DNA of 64,000 nt from Boletus sp. NGJ (lineage: Eukaryota > Basidiomycota > Agaricomycetes > Boletales > Boletaceae), in NCBI GenBank assembly GCA_019096195.1, contig JAGTXK010000073.1, positions 620,001 to 684,000 on the forward strand, in the 5' to 3' direction. The notes beneath the pieces were generated by a model. The model did no database searches, was not told where the DNA came from, and saw only the letters and a list, made by a program, of their open reading frames with translations. This document shows positions 46,975-57,840 of the stretch, piece by piece. The stretch's first letter is position 1; each line of letters starts with the position of its first letter. A program made the position numbers and the translations under genes.

Positions 46975-47956
46975 ATGGCCCCACTCATTCGCCTCCTCGC
47001 CCTCTTTGCCCTCACCCTCGCCACCGCCGTCCTCGCCTCCCCCCACGTCCCCCGTAACGCCTACAACCATGCTCACCGCGCTATCGCACTCTCATCCGAC
47101 AGCGTGCCTTCGGCCCCCGAGATTTCTCTCCCGAGGCGCAAACGCTCCCTGAACAAGCGATGTGTCCCCCGTCCCGCCAACTCCACTACCTCTGCCGTCC
47201 CCACTACTGTCCCCGCATCCACTGCGCCCATCAATGTCGCACCCGTTCCCTCTCTCACTTCCTCGCCATCGCCATCGCCCTCTCCTTCCTCTGCCGCTGA
47301 TACTACCTCTTCTACTTCTTCTTCTTCTTATGTCCCCCCCACCTCCCAGGCACCTTCACCTACCCCTACCCCCACCCCATCTCCATCTCCATCTCCATCA
47401 CCTACTACTTCTTCCGCCGCTGCCCCTGCCCAGACATCCTCGACCTCCACCAGTGGTGAACCGAGCTATATGACTGGCACTCAGGCTGGTCAAGGTACCC
47501 GTCTTTTTTCTCTTCAAGCTTCTTCTCCCTCATTCGTCTATTCCAGGCACGTTCTTCGAAGTTGGCCTTGGTGCGTGCGGTATCACCAACACGGACAACC
47601 AGAACATCGTCGCCGTGTCTCAGAGCCTCTACGACAGCTACCCGTCAGTCCTTGTTCCATTTCTTCCCCGCTCCGCTTTCTCACTCTCCCACAGAGGCTA
47701 CGACGGTGTCAACCCCAATAGCAACCCTGTCTGCGGCAAGTCTATCACCGCCAGCTGTAATTAGCCTTATCCTCTCGTTATTACCTCAATTGCTTATTTT
47801 CTCTCTTCTCCAGACCAAGGGAAATCTGTCACTGTTACGGTCACAGACAGGTGCACTGGCTGTAGCCTCACTGATCTCGACTTCTCTCCCAATGCCTTTG
47901 ATACACTCGCTGCCGCCTCGGTCGGCCGCATCAGTATCGACTGGGTCTGGGCCTGA
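46975..47956 (+). CDS. Secreted protein with Ser/Pro/Thr-rich linker and C-terminal DPBB (barwin/RlpA-like) domain
   Basis: Four exons. The signal peptide is MAPLIRLLALFALTLATAVL with cleavage near LAS. A pro-region ends in basic sites RRKR and NKR, likely cut by Kex2. About 110 residues of Ser/Pro/Thr linker, probably O-mannosylated, follow. The double-psi beta-barrel starts with GTFFEVGLGACGITNTDN, then YDSYPGYDGVNPNSNPVCGK, SVTVTVTDRCTGCSLTDLDF and SPNAFDTLA, and ends ISIDWVWA. Paired Cys (ACG, VCG, RCTGC) are in the usual places. Such proteins include expansin-like, cerato-platanin-neighbour and papain-inhibitor-like secreted proteins of fungi. A role at the cell wall or in interaction with a host or substrate is inference. 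Confidence 0.9.
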
Positions 47957-48390
47957 TCTGTCCCTCGCATCATTTATTTGTTATTCATACACTGTACCTG
48001 TGGCGCTGGTCGTTTGTTCCCTGGTGAGGGGGAGCCTGGGCAGGTTTCGCGTATTTGTTGTGCCCACACACGATGTGTGCTACGTCGTGGATACCGTAGT
48101 TGATGGGTTGTATTGTCTGGTCTGTCGTGCCTTGCTTTGGTCAAGCGCTTTTTTTATTGATAGATCCATTGTCTTTTTTGTCGTAATATGTTACAATTAT
48201 GGCATTTCTATTGAGTTTTTGCCAATTTGGCTACGCTGTGCTTATAACGGAGACCGCCCACTGCGGAAAACAAACTCATTTCCGCTACGCTACCGTAGCA
48301 AAAAAAAAGTAAAAATAGTCTCCTCCTGGACAACGCCGCGCATAGGCATCGCCATCGCTTCGCCACTTGGATACACGTGCAGTGCGCCCC
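47957..48390. other. Intergenic gap between convergent genes
   Basis: 434 bp between the DPBB gene and IPI1. It contains a T-run (about 48150-48157) and an A-run (48299-48308). No gene is seen. Confidence 0.6.
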
Positions 48391-51229
48391 TCACCGCTGA
48401 ATTTCCGGGCCCTCCAAGTGCAGGGCCTCTGTCACTCTTTTCCAATATACTTCTTCCGACGTACCCTTGACAGCCTCGCATACTGCGTTGTATAGGCCGT
48501 CGCCATTCAACGGTTCATATCCTTCTTCATCCCTGAGCAGTGACGTACACAAGTCCAACACGAGACTGCGGACATGAGACGCTGACGACGGAATCTTGCT
48601 AAACGGTCCAAGAACTTGCCCTAGTATAGGGTGCACGATCATGAAGAACGGTGTGAGGCGCGAGCTCAACGAAGAGATTTGCTGCAGGTCAGGGACGTCA
48701 GTCCTCAAGACTCTCCTCATAAACGAGGACCCACCTCGCGCTGTATGGCCCACGATCCACGTTGGAGCAGACGTAAGAGCAACCCCAAAATCGCCTGAAA
48801 TTTGTTCGCATCAATTCGCGACCCGGGTAAGCCGGGTCTCACTCGCCTGCGTTGTGGCAACGTTGTTCGGCCCTATCTCCCAAAGCGTCCTGGGGAGGTG
48901 TGTGATCCACTCTTGAAACTTGCGTTCTTCACCTGCATCACGAGGGTTAAAGTAGCCGCTGTAGCTCGCTTCTTTCTCGAGCTAAGTGTAGAATTAACGA
49001 TGGCTTTGGTCTCGCACAGGCAATCTTACCAGCAAAAGTCGGCCGACAAACTCGACCGTCACTCGTTTCACCGCAGAACCAGAACTAGTCTTCATAGCGT
49101 GATCAAGAGTCGCCATCAACACCGATGAGCGCTCCTTTTCTGGCTGATGTCCACTCCTCTGGTTCAACAATGCCCAGATTGTAGGGAGAAGCGCCGTATA
49201 CACTGCGGCCGAAATAGGTCTCGATAACTGCGCACCTGATCCGCCATCTCCTTGGAGGAGCCGAATAACGTAGGATTTGACGACACCAGCCTGCAAGTTG
49301 AACGAGAAATGGCTTTTCAGAGGCGGCGAGGGCTTGTAACATGGCGCTCGAAATCGGCTTCCTCGATGCATATCCATGCTTCCCGAGACAAGGACGAGCA
49401 ACGAGGCAAGTTCGCAGTAGATCACACTGAGATCCTGAAAAGCTTGTTCTACCTGCATCCCTCATCAGTGGGTCTGGGTAGTAGTGTCCAGCAAACGCTT
49501 GCCTTTGCTTCTCGATGCGCGGGGGTAAACGGAAAGTACCCAGTGAGGTAATCGAGTAGCGTCTTGAGCTCTTCGCAAGGTGCAAGCAAATCTGATCCCT
49601 GGTTCACAGATTCAGAGAAATACGAGCCTCAGCGCGCAGGCCCACGTACTAGACCAGCGCTCTGGAGAATGGCACTGTATAGAGTCCGAGTGATCTTGAA
49701 CGCCGCCATGAGCATCTGGGCTTCCGTTTCGGTCGGGTTCGTACTTGGCGAGAAGACGACGGGCGCGCCATCAAGAAACGTGGCAGTCAAAGTCGGGTAT
49801 AGCATTCGAGACAATCTCTGCAAGATTCACGTTCGACCACTGGATCATCCACGAGAAGACTGACCGCCTACCACAATCAAGGGGATGTCGCCCAACGGAC
49901 GTGAAACCTCGTCCATTTCGGGGGAAAGATCCGACAGCTTACTCAGATCCCACGCGGTTTCTGGTTCTCCACATGGGAGTCGCGGGTCGTAGGCAAAGTC
50001 TTCGTCAAAAGACTCGAACTCGGGATCCGTATTCCAGGTTAAATGCTTGCCATTCGTCCCATGGAATATATTTGTATATTCTTCGTATAGCCGAGTACTC
50101 GCGAAAGAAGGTCGCAAAAACCAAGTTGGTGCAGGTGCTATCCCTTGCCCACTGGATGCAAAAGATTGTGGGTCTATCGCATGACTCAAGAAGGAAGAAA
50201 GGGATTGCAAGACTACCAGTTTTGACTAACAAGATTTGAGATTGAACAAGGTGGAAAAATTGGACAAACGCAGCTACCTGGGGTGAAAGTACCACGGACG
50301 CGGTGAAAGTCGCCTGCGCTGGATCTGGACGGGGACAAGACACTATAAGACAAACGAGGATATTGTCAATTCGCTTCGACAGACCTCCAGCTCCATCAAA
50401 CTTTGTTCCGGCGCTGAGGATTCCAAGATAGCCCTCTAGAGCGCGTTTTCCGTGGCCAAGACCAGATTCGTTCCATCCACACACCACGCTCTCTGGCACA
50501 GCGTCGAGAAGAAGGTCCAAAAAGCGTACTGCATCTATTCGGATTTCAGGGAATATATGTGTTTGGGCAGATGCAGTGAAGAGTAATAGCAACGGTACGT
50601 GTGGAATTAGATCCTTCTGCGGGAGAACGTCATGGTTGTGAATTAGCGATAATAGATTATTTACTTTCTCGAGACGGGGAAAAATCCAGCCAAAGAATGA
50701 GAGCAAAGCTTTGCGAACGCTGGTATCCTGTCGACGGGTGCATCATGCAGTAATGCTCGGATGCGACTGAGGACATACCTCGTCACTAATGAGCCGTACA
50801 CAAGCATTGAGTAGAGGGGGGATTGAACGTTCTAGTAACCCGGGGTGATCCTGTAATAGTTCTCGGGCACTGAAAATAGCATCTTTACGGGTTCCGGAAC
50901 TGTAGTGTTTGAGGAGGGAAAGTATGTCGTTGAAAGTCTGTCGCCGCTTATTAGTGGGTACAGTATCATCCTTCTCGATAGCGATACTCTGAGTTGGAAG
51001 GGCAATACCTTGGGACGTTTAGTAAAAGAGACAGAAAAAGGTGTGTTCGCCTACTCCGAGTCTTGAAAGAAGTGTCTACGACATTAGAGGGTAACTTTTT
51101 GCCCTTGCCGAGCTTCAGCCTTGCTTTCTACGACATTCAGATTCAGACGACAATAAGAGAGCGTGCGTCGAGCATTCTTACCGAGAAGTCTGCGACTTTC
51201 GCTTTCTTTTTTCTGCAGCTTTTTGGCAT
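48391..51229 (-). CDS. IPI1: Pre-rRNA processing protein Ipi1 (TEX10-like), long basidiomycete form
   Basis: Ipi1 works with Ipi3 and Rix1 in the Rix1 complex, which remodels pre-60S particles and takes part in ITS2 processing. The start at 51229 encodes MPKSCRKKKAKVADFS, spliced to ARLKLGKGKKLPSNVVDTSF, the family's N-terminal signature. QTFNDILSLLKHYSSGTRKD and LLQDHPGLLERSIPPLLNAC, then SVRKALLSFFGWIFPRLEK and LIPHVPLLLLFTASAQTHIF, follow as HEAT-like helices. EIRIDAVRFLDLLLDAVP and ALEGYLGILSAGTKFDGAGG are also conserved. The C-terminal half is less conserved helical repeat, as in metazoan TEX10. Many exons; junctions between 48750 and 50000 are uncertain. Confidence 0.87.
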
Positions 51230-51354
51230 CAATGATCAGTGTGTGAACTAGAGCAAGCGCTGCATGTCGTCTACTTCCTATTGTAGTAACGCTCCAACGT
51301 CCCCCGGGCTATATACATATAGAGTAGACCAAGAATAGCGCCAAAAAGTTCCAA

Positions 51355-52074
51355 TCACCAAACTTTAGGGAAGGGGAGCCTCATGAAGTCCACCTTGAGA
51401 TCCAAGCAGAGCATGTCATCATCTTCGCTTGTGTATCCCCTGATACCGACAGAGAACTTGGCTGGAGTGAGGTGTGAGTAGAGAACAACCTATGTACTCG
51501 CGAGGCAAACCTTGCGGGATTTCTTTCGGTAACGCGACCGTGTGCGAGACAATATAATCACCCTTCTCGACAGGACACTGAATGCTCGTGTTGGCGGCAC
51601 GACTAAGGATAGTCAGGAAAATTATCACCAGCTGTGCGAGTGAGACTTACGCCTCTTCACAGACATCGAATCGTTTCGTCAACAATTTAATGATACCAAG
51701 CTTGACAACAACGTCGGCATATGCACCTTCCTGAGGGTGCCGTCAGTTTGAGTCAAGCAAAATAAGCAGGAAGATGAACCTCGATGGGCTCGACGGCGGT
51801 GCCGGAAACAGTGACGGTGAGATCTTGACCTGGCTTGGGCGGATCGGGGGACACCTTTATCGAGTTTATCTGAATTGGATCACTGGTAGAGCCTGTCTGC
51901 CCATCAGTCATTGTTTTCAAGGCAGGAATGTGCATTCCTACCGCAATCGGTGTAGGACCACTTGTCGGAAAACTGAACGGACGTGTCACTGAGGACCTGC
52001 TGCTCTGAGCTGGAACCTGCGAGCACTGCACCTGCGAAGACCGCGAGCAAGGAGAGCGAGCAAAGGCGGACCAT
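51355..52074 (-). CDS. NPC2: NPC2/PG-PI transfer protein-like ML-domain secreted protein
   Basis: NPC2 proteins bind sterol or phospholipid in the vacuole lumen. The start at 52074 gives the signal peptide MVRLCSLSLLAVFAGAVLAG. The ML domain contains FSDKWSYTDCG, spliced to the region TGSTSDPIQINSIKVSPDPP, then PGQDLTVTVSGTAVEPIE. Later come FDVCEEA, SIQCPVEKGDYIVSHTVALP and AKFSVGIRGYTSEDDDMLC, ending LDLKVDFMRLPFPKVW. The Cys pairs of the fold are present. About five exons, at a length typical for the family (about 170 residues). It diverges from the four-helix membrane protein gene with 135 bp between starts. Confidence 0.9.
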
Positions 52075-52209
52075 GTTCAAAGTTGAGGTGCAAGACACTG
52101 AGCAAGCCAGAAATGGGCGTAATACGCTCAGGGCGTGGGAGTCAACTTCCCAATGCGCGAGTATGATGCCGCTTGGCTGCGGGCAGTGACCATCTCCTCC
52201 TCTCCAACC

Positions 52210-53153
52210 ATGAAGCAACGAGAGTATTGTTGTTGTGCAATCCCTCTCATCAATGCGGGTATATATGCTACCCTCGCCGAACAGTTTGTCATCGCCATCG
52301 TCGTCGGCACCCTCTCAGTCGCTACCCCGTCAAGTAAGCACCCCCTTACCCTCGCTTTTCCGCAGCCTCACTCTTGCCTTCCAAGTCGTCGGTGCCGCAA
52401 CTCCATCATTTGCTCCTGTGCTCTTTGGAGTTTTCTGTTATGTAGCAGCAGCAATCCAGATTCTAGGCTTCCTAGGTGTCGCACAAGTGAGTGGCAGCTC
52501 ATCCATCCAAGTCTCAGTTCGTCTCATAAGCACAGGAAAAGGCAATCATGTATCGCAGATACGTCACTCTTCACACAGGCGCATCTATCGCAGTATTTGC
52601 TATTGGTGCTGTCTGGATTATCATTTCTGCCTCTCGCCACTCCACCGCCCAATCAAATTGCGAGGCCACTTTCTTTTCGGCTAGTGGCACATCAGAGGGC
52701 ACAACTCTCTGTGATGTATTTTCCTGGGTCGACGTCGGTCTGATGGCTGGCGCTTGGGTCTTCTTTGCCCTCGTCCAAGTGAGTAATGAGGGAATCGCTC
52801 TTGTAAACCATATGCTTATCACAGCCTCCAGAGTTATTTCCTCTTTCGTCGTGTCATCGTATGGTACCTCTCAACGAGAGGATCACGAGAAGTATGATGC
52901 ACTCAATGATCAAACCAGACCGCTGACGGATGATATCCCAATGGCCGATCGGGGTGATCCCTGGGATTCTAGAGCATCCTACGAGCTCGATGAAGGTCGT
53001 GGTCACAGACACACGAGGCTAGATAGCACGGCGTCTACGGTCGTCGGTGCACCAGTACAGAAGGAAGGTTATGGTGGATACCCACTCCGTGGTCTCGAAC
53101 CCCAGACCACTGACAAGCAGTTTACTGGCCAGTCCCATCCTAGTGGTTATTGA
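52210..53153 (+). CDS. Four-helix membrane protein of unknown function
   Basis: The start MKQREYCCCAIPLINAGIYA has a CCC cluster that could be palmitoylated. Four hydrophobic segments follow: VIAIVVGTLSVA, FAPVLFGVFCYVAAAIQILG, ASIAVFAIGAVWIIISA and WVDVGLMAGAWVFFALVQ. The loop between helices 3 and 4 has paired Cys (SNCEATFF, TLCDVFSW) as in tetraspan proteins. The hydrophilic tail of about 100 residues is acidic and then Gly/Tyr-rich. The first join (52333 to 52386) and the second (EKAIMYRRY) keep phase. I recall the same start and layout in many mushroom-fungus hypothetical proteins. The topology resembles MARVEL/tetraspan proteins, but a firm family cannot be named. Confidence 0.78.
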
Positions 53154-53390
53154 CATGGATACCCCACGGGTTGGCAAGTTGCTTGATGCAAGAATGCTCG
53201 CTTACATTTAACTGCAGATGGGAACTAGCATATAATAGTTCAACGGATCACCTCATGGACTTTCAGGAGCCTTTTGTTTTCATTATTTCTGTGCAGCCTC
53301 TCTCAGCTGTCGTGTCATTTTACGGACTGAGTGGATATAATCTAGCCATCGATATTCATGTGCATGCTACGATATTTGAGCAATCTCAAA

Positions 53391-54693
53391 TCAAGTTTCC
53401 TCGTTGTCCTCCCATGGACCTATGTTTAGCGTGAGATGTTGAGCATGTGCAATACGTTTCCACCGCTCCTCCCTCCCGTCTTCCGTCATGAGATAACTGT
53501 GAAAGGAAACATAGATGGTGTCCAATGGTGACTTTGAAGACAGGACCCGCTCCTCCAGACTATTGCAGATGATACGTTCTTCATCGAACAATGCGACTGC
53601 GTACCAAGCATGGGTCACCTGCAGCTTGAGCGTCCGGAGAGAAGGTCCCAACGCAAGAATGAAATCTTCCCTAAGCTCATTTACTGTCACGAGCGAAAGT
53701 GCAAAGTATTCCAGCATCGGGAGACTGCGTAAACAAGATGCAATGACAGATGTGGAAAGACGGCTACTCCCTAGTAGAACCAGCTTTCGGAGACAGCGTC
53801 CAGGGCCGTCGAGGAGAGACTCGAGGTGTCCGTTTCTGATCTCAAACCCCAGACGATGACCCTGTGCGTGTGTGAACGACTCGAGCTGAGAGCCCGCAAA
53901 GACAGAGTTGAATCTGATTCTGTCAAAAGAGTTGCTTGTCACGCTGCGAATAGTGAGATGGCGAAGGGCCGGGAATGACGCGTTGGGGGTGAGATGGCAA
54001 TCTCCGGACAAACGCAATGAGCGAACACGATCGCTAGGTAGGCGGTCGAACGGGGCAACGCGAGTGGACGGATCAAGGTAAAGCCAGTATGAGGTGAGGT
54101 GGGGGAGTGTTGCGCCATCATTGTGAATGCCAGTAGGATACATTGCACCTTCAAAGTCAAGATGGTACCGCAGCTGCGGGACTGGAAATGACAGTTAGGG
54201 GATGGATGGACTGGTGCGACAAGTACAGACCGTTCATGGTAAAGGGGTGATATCGGCGAACATCGAAGACACGCAACTTTTCTAGAGAAGTCAACTTTGC
54301 AAGAATGCGATAGAGCTGGGAAGCCGGTGCAGCCTAGGCAGGGGGCCGAATGAGGTACTGGGGGAGGGAGGCTAGAGGAACACAAACATGGCCAGTACGG
54401 AGAGTTTCCACGATGCGACCATCATTGGCGACATCGGCACATCGCACGGAGAGGGCTGTTTCAGGAGAGGAGAAGATATAGTGGTGGAAACGCTCCACTT
54501 GAAACTCGTTTCGCAGGGAGACATATGTGCGGAACGTGTCAGCAGCCTCGTAGTAAACCTGCCTGCAGGTGTAGAGTAAGCGAAAGTGGGCGTTGGAGGG
54601 CTGCTTTGATTGGAGGACGAACTGATGGTCGGCGAGGATAAGGTCGTAGACGATGAGACGCAAATCGAATGGCAAGTCAAGAAACGGGCGCAT
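53391..54693 (-). CDS. F-box-like/leucine-rich protein
   Basis: The start at 54693 gives MRPFLDLPFDLRLIVYDLIL, an F-box-like opening. ADHQFVLQSKQPSNAHFRLL and YTCRQVYYEAADTFRTYVSL match the degenerate F-box/DUF type proteins abundant in fungi. A long intron (donor after RTGH; acceptor ending in CTAG, near 54330) skips an in-frame stop and leads to ASQLYRILAKLTSLEKLRVF. After another intron the C-terminal part contains leucine-rich repeats: VRSLRLSGDCHLTPNASFPA, LRKLVLLGSSRLSTSVIAS and LRTLKLQVTHAWYAVALFDE. It may recruit targets to an SCF ubiquitin ligase. Such genes expand rapidly, so the specific target is unknown. Confidence 0.75.
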
Positions 54694-54895
54694 GGCGGCC
54701 TCACCAGACCAACGTGGAGTCCCCCGCATTAGGTGCGCAACAATTACAACGTGGCTTGTCTGAAACTCGTCCTGCTCCCCCACGCAAGGCCAACAAAACC
54801 AGCTGCGTACGGGGCGGGCTTCCTCGACTCCCCTTCTCCTCCTATCTCCACCAAAAATTCCTACTTGAGCGTCTGCGACGCGGCCCTGCATTCCC

Positions 54896-55382
54896 ATGCC
54901 CGCTCCAACTCAACCCTCCTACGAGGTCTGCCTCGACTTCACAAACGACACACACGACTCCGCAACCATACAGCTCTTGCGGGACTATGGAAGGTCCACC
55001 AGCGCGATTGTGTTGCTCCACCCCGGGGAGAGCGTCACCCTTGTCCTCGACGCGGGTTCAGTCTACAAGTACGCTCTCAAATCACGCACAAAAGTCGCCA
55101 ACGTGAGGTGCGTCTCACCCCCCCTCCAACACCATCCTGCCGTTCTTTTGACCCATCGTGCGCTTTCACAGTGCCCGAAGCTGGAGAGACATACGATGCG
55201 ACATATCACAGCTCTTTTCGAGTGGTGCATCCTCCCGCACATCGCAGCGCGCATCTCCAACCCCACTATGTAATGGTGTCACAGTCGACCGTCTCTGGCG
55301 GGACTATCGCTTCAACGTTTGGAACGACTCTGTACGTCTACTTGGGCCCAGACTATTCGTGTACCTCACCCATCCCTACTGA
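54896..55382 (+). CDS. Small conserved protein of unknown function
   Basis: Two exons (54896-55107 and 55172-55382) give 140 residues in frame. The start is MPAPTQPSYEVCLDFTNDTH; TIQLLRDYGRSTSAIVLLHP and GESVTLVLDAGSVYKYALKS suggest a small beta-rich fold. The second exon contains ARSWRDIRCDISQLFSS and RLWRDYRFNVWNDSVRLL. The repeated SWRD/WRDYRF pattern suggests conserved binding positions. There is no signal peptide, membrane helix or known catalytic motif. A donor at 55108 (GTGCGT) was preferred over one at 55102 because it keeps the SWRD frame open to the stop. It is divergent from the F-box-like gene by 202 bp. Confidence 0.68.
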
Positions 55383-55851
55383 TCTCGCAGTGAGCTCCTG
55401 CACACAATACCCTGCGAAGACGCACGCCGTCATACTATACTATCGTCAACGGCAGAACGCGGGTCATTCTGCCGGCGGATAATCAGTTGCACGCAACGTA
55501 ATACGTAACCTAAACTTATTTCTCATCCTCGTCTGCGGATGGTGTCAAATCATTCCAGGTAGGGGCGAAAGACCTTCTACAGCACTCTTGGTCGTGTAAC
55601 ATTATCAGTTGCTTGGTATCAAATCCGCAGCGGTCTGTGATGAGTCGACGTCACAATCTTGTATTTCTTCCTTTGGTTATTGTGCTCGTTACTATGGAGT
55701 CCCGCGCAGAGCTCCGAACATCATTGTTTTAGCTCGGAAACGACTGGAACAATAAACGAGCACAAGGTCAAACACTTCGCACACTGTTGTAACGTAATAG
55801 CATTGCATCGTGCACGATAAACAGTACCAGCATATCATTTAATATAGCAGT
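55383..55851. other. Intergenic gap between convergent genes
   Basis: 469 bp between the small protein and bL17m genes. No open frame of note, no repeat and no tRNA-like fold seen. Confidence 0.6.
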
Positions 55852-56888
55852 TCATGAAAGGCGCAGGTTGTGTACAGTATAGGCTGAAGGTTTGGGTGGT
55901 CCTTTATTGGCAGAACGTAACCGACTCCTGGGGAGCCAACTCGTCCGTGTGAGCGCACCCTTGGCCAGTTGCCCCGCGGGGCGAACTTCCCCGGGGGCCG
56001 CGGACCCTGCGTGCAGAGATGTCTTGGGGAATGTCGCACTATAGGGAGCCTTGGCATTCTCTGCTCTCGACCTCTCGGCCAACTGTGCCTTGTGCTGTAG
56101 TATCGGTCTTGCAAGAAGCGACTCCTAGGAGATATTGAATATCGCAACTTTTTTATATAATCCGAAGCACTCACAACGTGCGCAGTCGCTTTCTGGCTAA
56201 TCTCAGTGAGAGCCTCGCGTCCCCGATACTTTAATACTTGTTGAAGGTTCCTTCGCGTCACAGAGCGCAACTGCCCCTTATCGGATGCTTTTAACTGGAG
56301 CTCGTCGGAGATAGAGGCGTGAGCAGCAGTAACACCATTATTGAGCACACCCCTTGGGGTATTCCAGCGCAACTTGTCCGTAAGCAGCTCCCGACCCACA
56401 GCCCGGGCTGTCATCTCAAATTTGAAGTCCCTTGGATTGTCGACTAATTCCAAAAGAGCCATGGGCGCATTGTCGCCCATTCGATTGTCGATCTGAACCA
56501 CGCGCGTGTAACCACCAGGGCGTTCCTTGTATCTCTGCGCGAATGTAGTGAAAAGTTTTGGCAAGACCTCGGGCTTGAGAAGGAAGCCTTGGGCACGTCG
56601 ATAGGAAGTTTCACTCCCTCTTTTTCCGAGTGTGATGATCTACCCTTGGAGTTAGACAGTTGCGTAGCGGAACTGAGATGCCGTGCCTTCTCTGCCAGTC
56701 TCGCGACATCCTTGGCCTTTGGAAGTGTGGTTCGAATTTGCTCGTGTTCGAACAACGAGCTGACAAGGTTTCTGGGTGTGCGGTATGAGTACTGAAACCA
56801 AAGGGAGAAGATATATGGCGCACCGAAGCATCAGGTTGCGATGCGAAGACGTCCGCGAGAATTTTCGGAACGCGACGCCATGCTTCAT
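55852..56888 (-). CDS. MRPL8: Mitochondrial ribosomal protein bL17m (Mrpl8)
   Basis: bL17 is an early-binding protein of the large ribosomal subunit near the exit tunnel. The start at 56888 encodes MKHGVAFRKFSRTSSHRNLM, the signature bL17 opening. The next exon carries LVSSLFEHEQIRTTLPKAKD and VARLAEKARHL. After a short intron, the segment RRAQGFLLKPEVLPKLFTTF and AQRYKERPGGYTRV follow, then NRMGDNAPMALLELVDNPRD. The C-terminal part continues as a basic extension of about 90-100 residues (for example EISQKATAHV|ESLLARPILQ), beyond the bacterial length, ending HNLRLS at 55852. The start codon is 121 bp from that of the divergent mitochondrial acyl carrier protein gene. Confidence 0.9.
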
Positions 56889-57009
56889 GGCTAGGACAGC
56901 AGAGCGTACTTGTTGAAAACCAAGAGGTACATGTATGGGCTTTCCTCAAAGGGTAGCTTAGTTAATCTTCGGTCAATTCCGGACAACATAGCGAACAAAA
57001 CGCGCCTGC

Positions 57010-57565
57010 ATGCTGTCTGCCAGACGCGTTCACACCAAAATGTCGTTCGCTCGTATAACACTCCGCAGTCTCTCCCGTGCCCGACCGACCTTCGCCGTCT
57101 CAAAGCAGTCTGCCTACAGACTGCATCGCGCGAACTTTTCTGCCGCAGCAGGACTGTCCAAGGAAGACATTCAAACTCGGGTCTTCAACGTGCTCAAAGG
57201 CTTCGAGAAAGTCGACCCCTCCAAGGTAGCATTTCCAATACATACACAGATTCATGTCGAGTATTTAAATGTTTTCCAGTTATCGACCTCGGCTTCCTTT
57301 GCGGGTGACCTCTCTCTTGACAGCTTGGATGCGGTTGAAGTCGTCATGGCCGTAGAAGAGGTTTGTGTGGTCTCACCTCCGCCGACGTAATCCTTGATCC
57401 GACATCAACAGGAGTTTGCTATCGAGATTCCCGACACCGAAGCCGACGAAATCAAGACTGTTCAGCAGGGTAGGTCTCCTCCATCGGCTGTTTAACCTGT
57501 TAATGCTTATCCTTTTGCCTTCAACAGCCATCGACTATATTGCAAAAACGCCCGAGGGTTCGTAG
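57010..57565 (+). CDS. ACP1: Acyl carrier protein, mitochondrial
   Basis: ACP carries acyl chains on phosphopantetheine for mitochondrial type II fatty-acid and lipoate synthesis, and is a subunit of complex I and of the iron-sulfur and LYR-protein systems. Four exons (57010-57225, 57280-57360, 57412-57469, 57528-57565) give 130 residues. The N-terminus is basic (LSARRVHTKMSFARITLRSL); a second in-frame ATG at 57040 would give a shorter presequence. The ACP fold reads KEDIQTRVFNVLKGFEKVDP, then GDLSLDSLDAVEVVMAVEEE with the phosphopantetheine Ser in DSLD, and EFAIEIPDTEADEIKTVQQ. The length fits the family. Confidence 0.95.
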
Positions 57566-57840
57566 GCTTTGCTTTCCGCATTGCACATCGCTCACTTTTC
57601 ATTAGCTCACTAAGGGAAACGATAGCATTATTCGTCCACTCATCAGTTTGTACTCGGCATCAATTAAACACATCTTTCCACCCGGGCAGAGTGCGTATGA
57701 TCGGAGACTGTTCAATGCCTGGGATTATTTTGGGCCGAATGGGTCACTTGCTCAAAGTTTGACGCGATAACCCCATTTGGATGCGCAAGAGCTATCACAT
57801 ATATATGCAATGTGGAAGGTTGAGTATCGTCTTATCCCTC

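Noticed and set aside
47562-48470. A 302-codon plus-strand frame after the start of the DPBB gene
   Set aside because: It runs through DPBB exons in the wrong frame and on into the intergenic gap. Splicing gives an intact DPBB domain instead.
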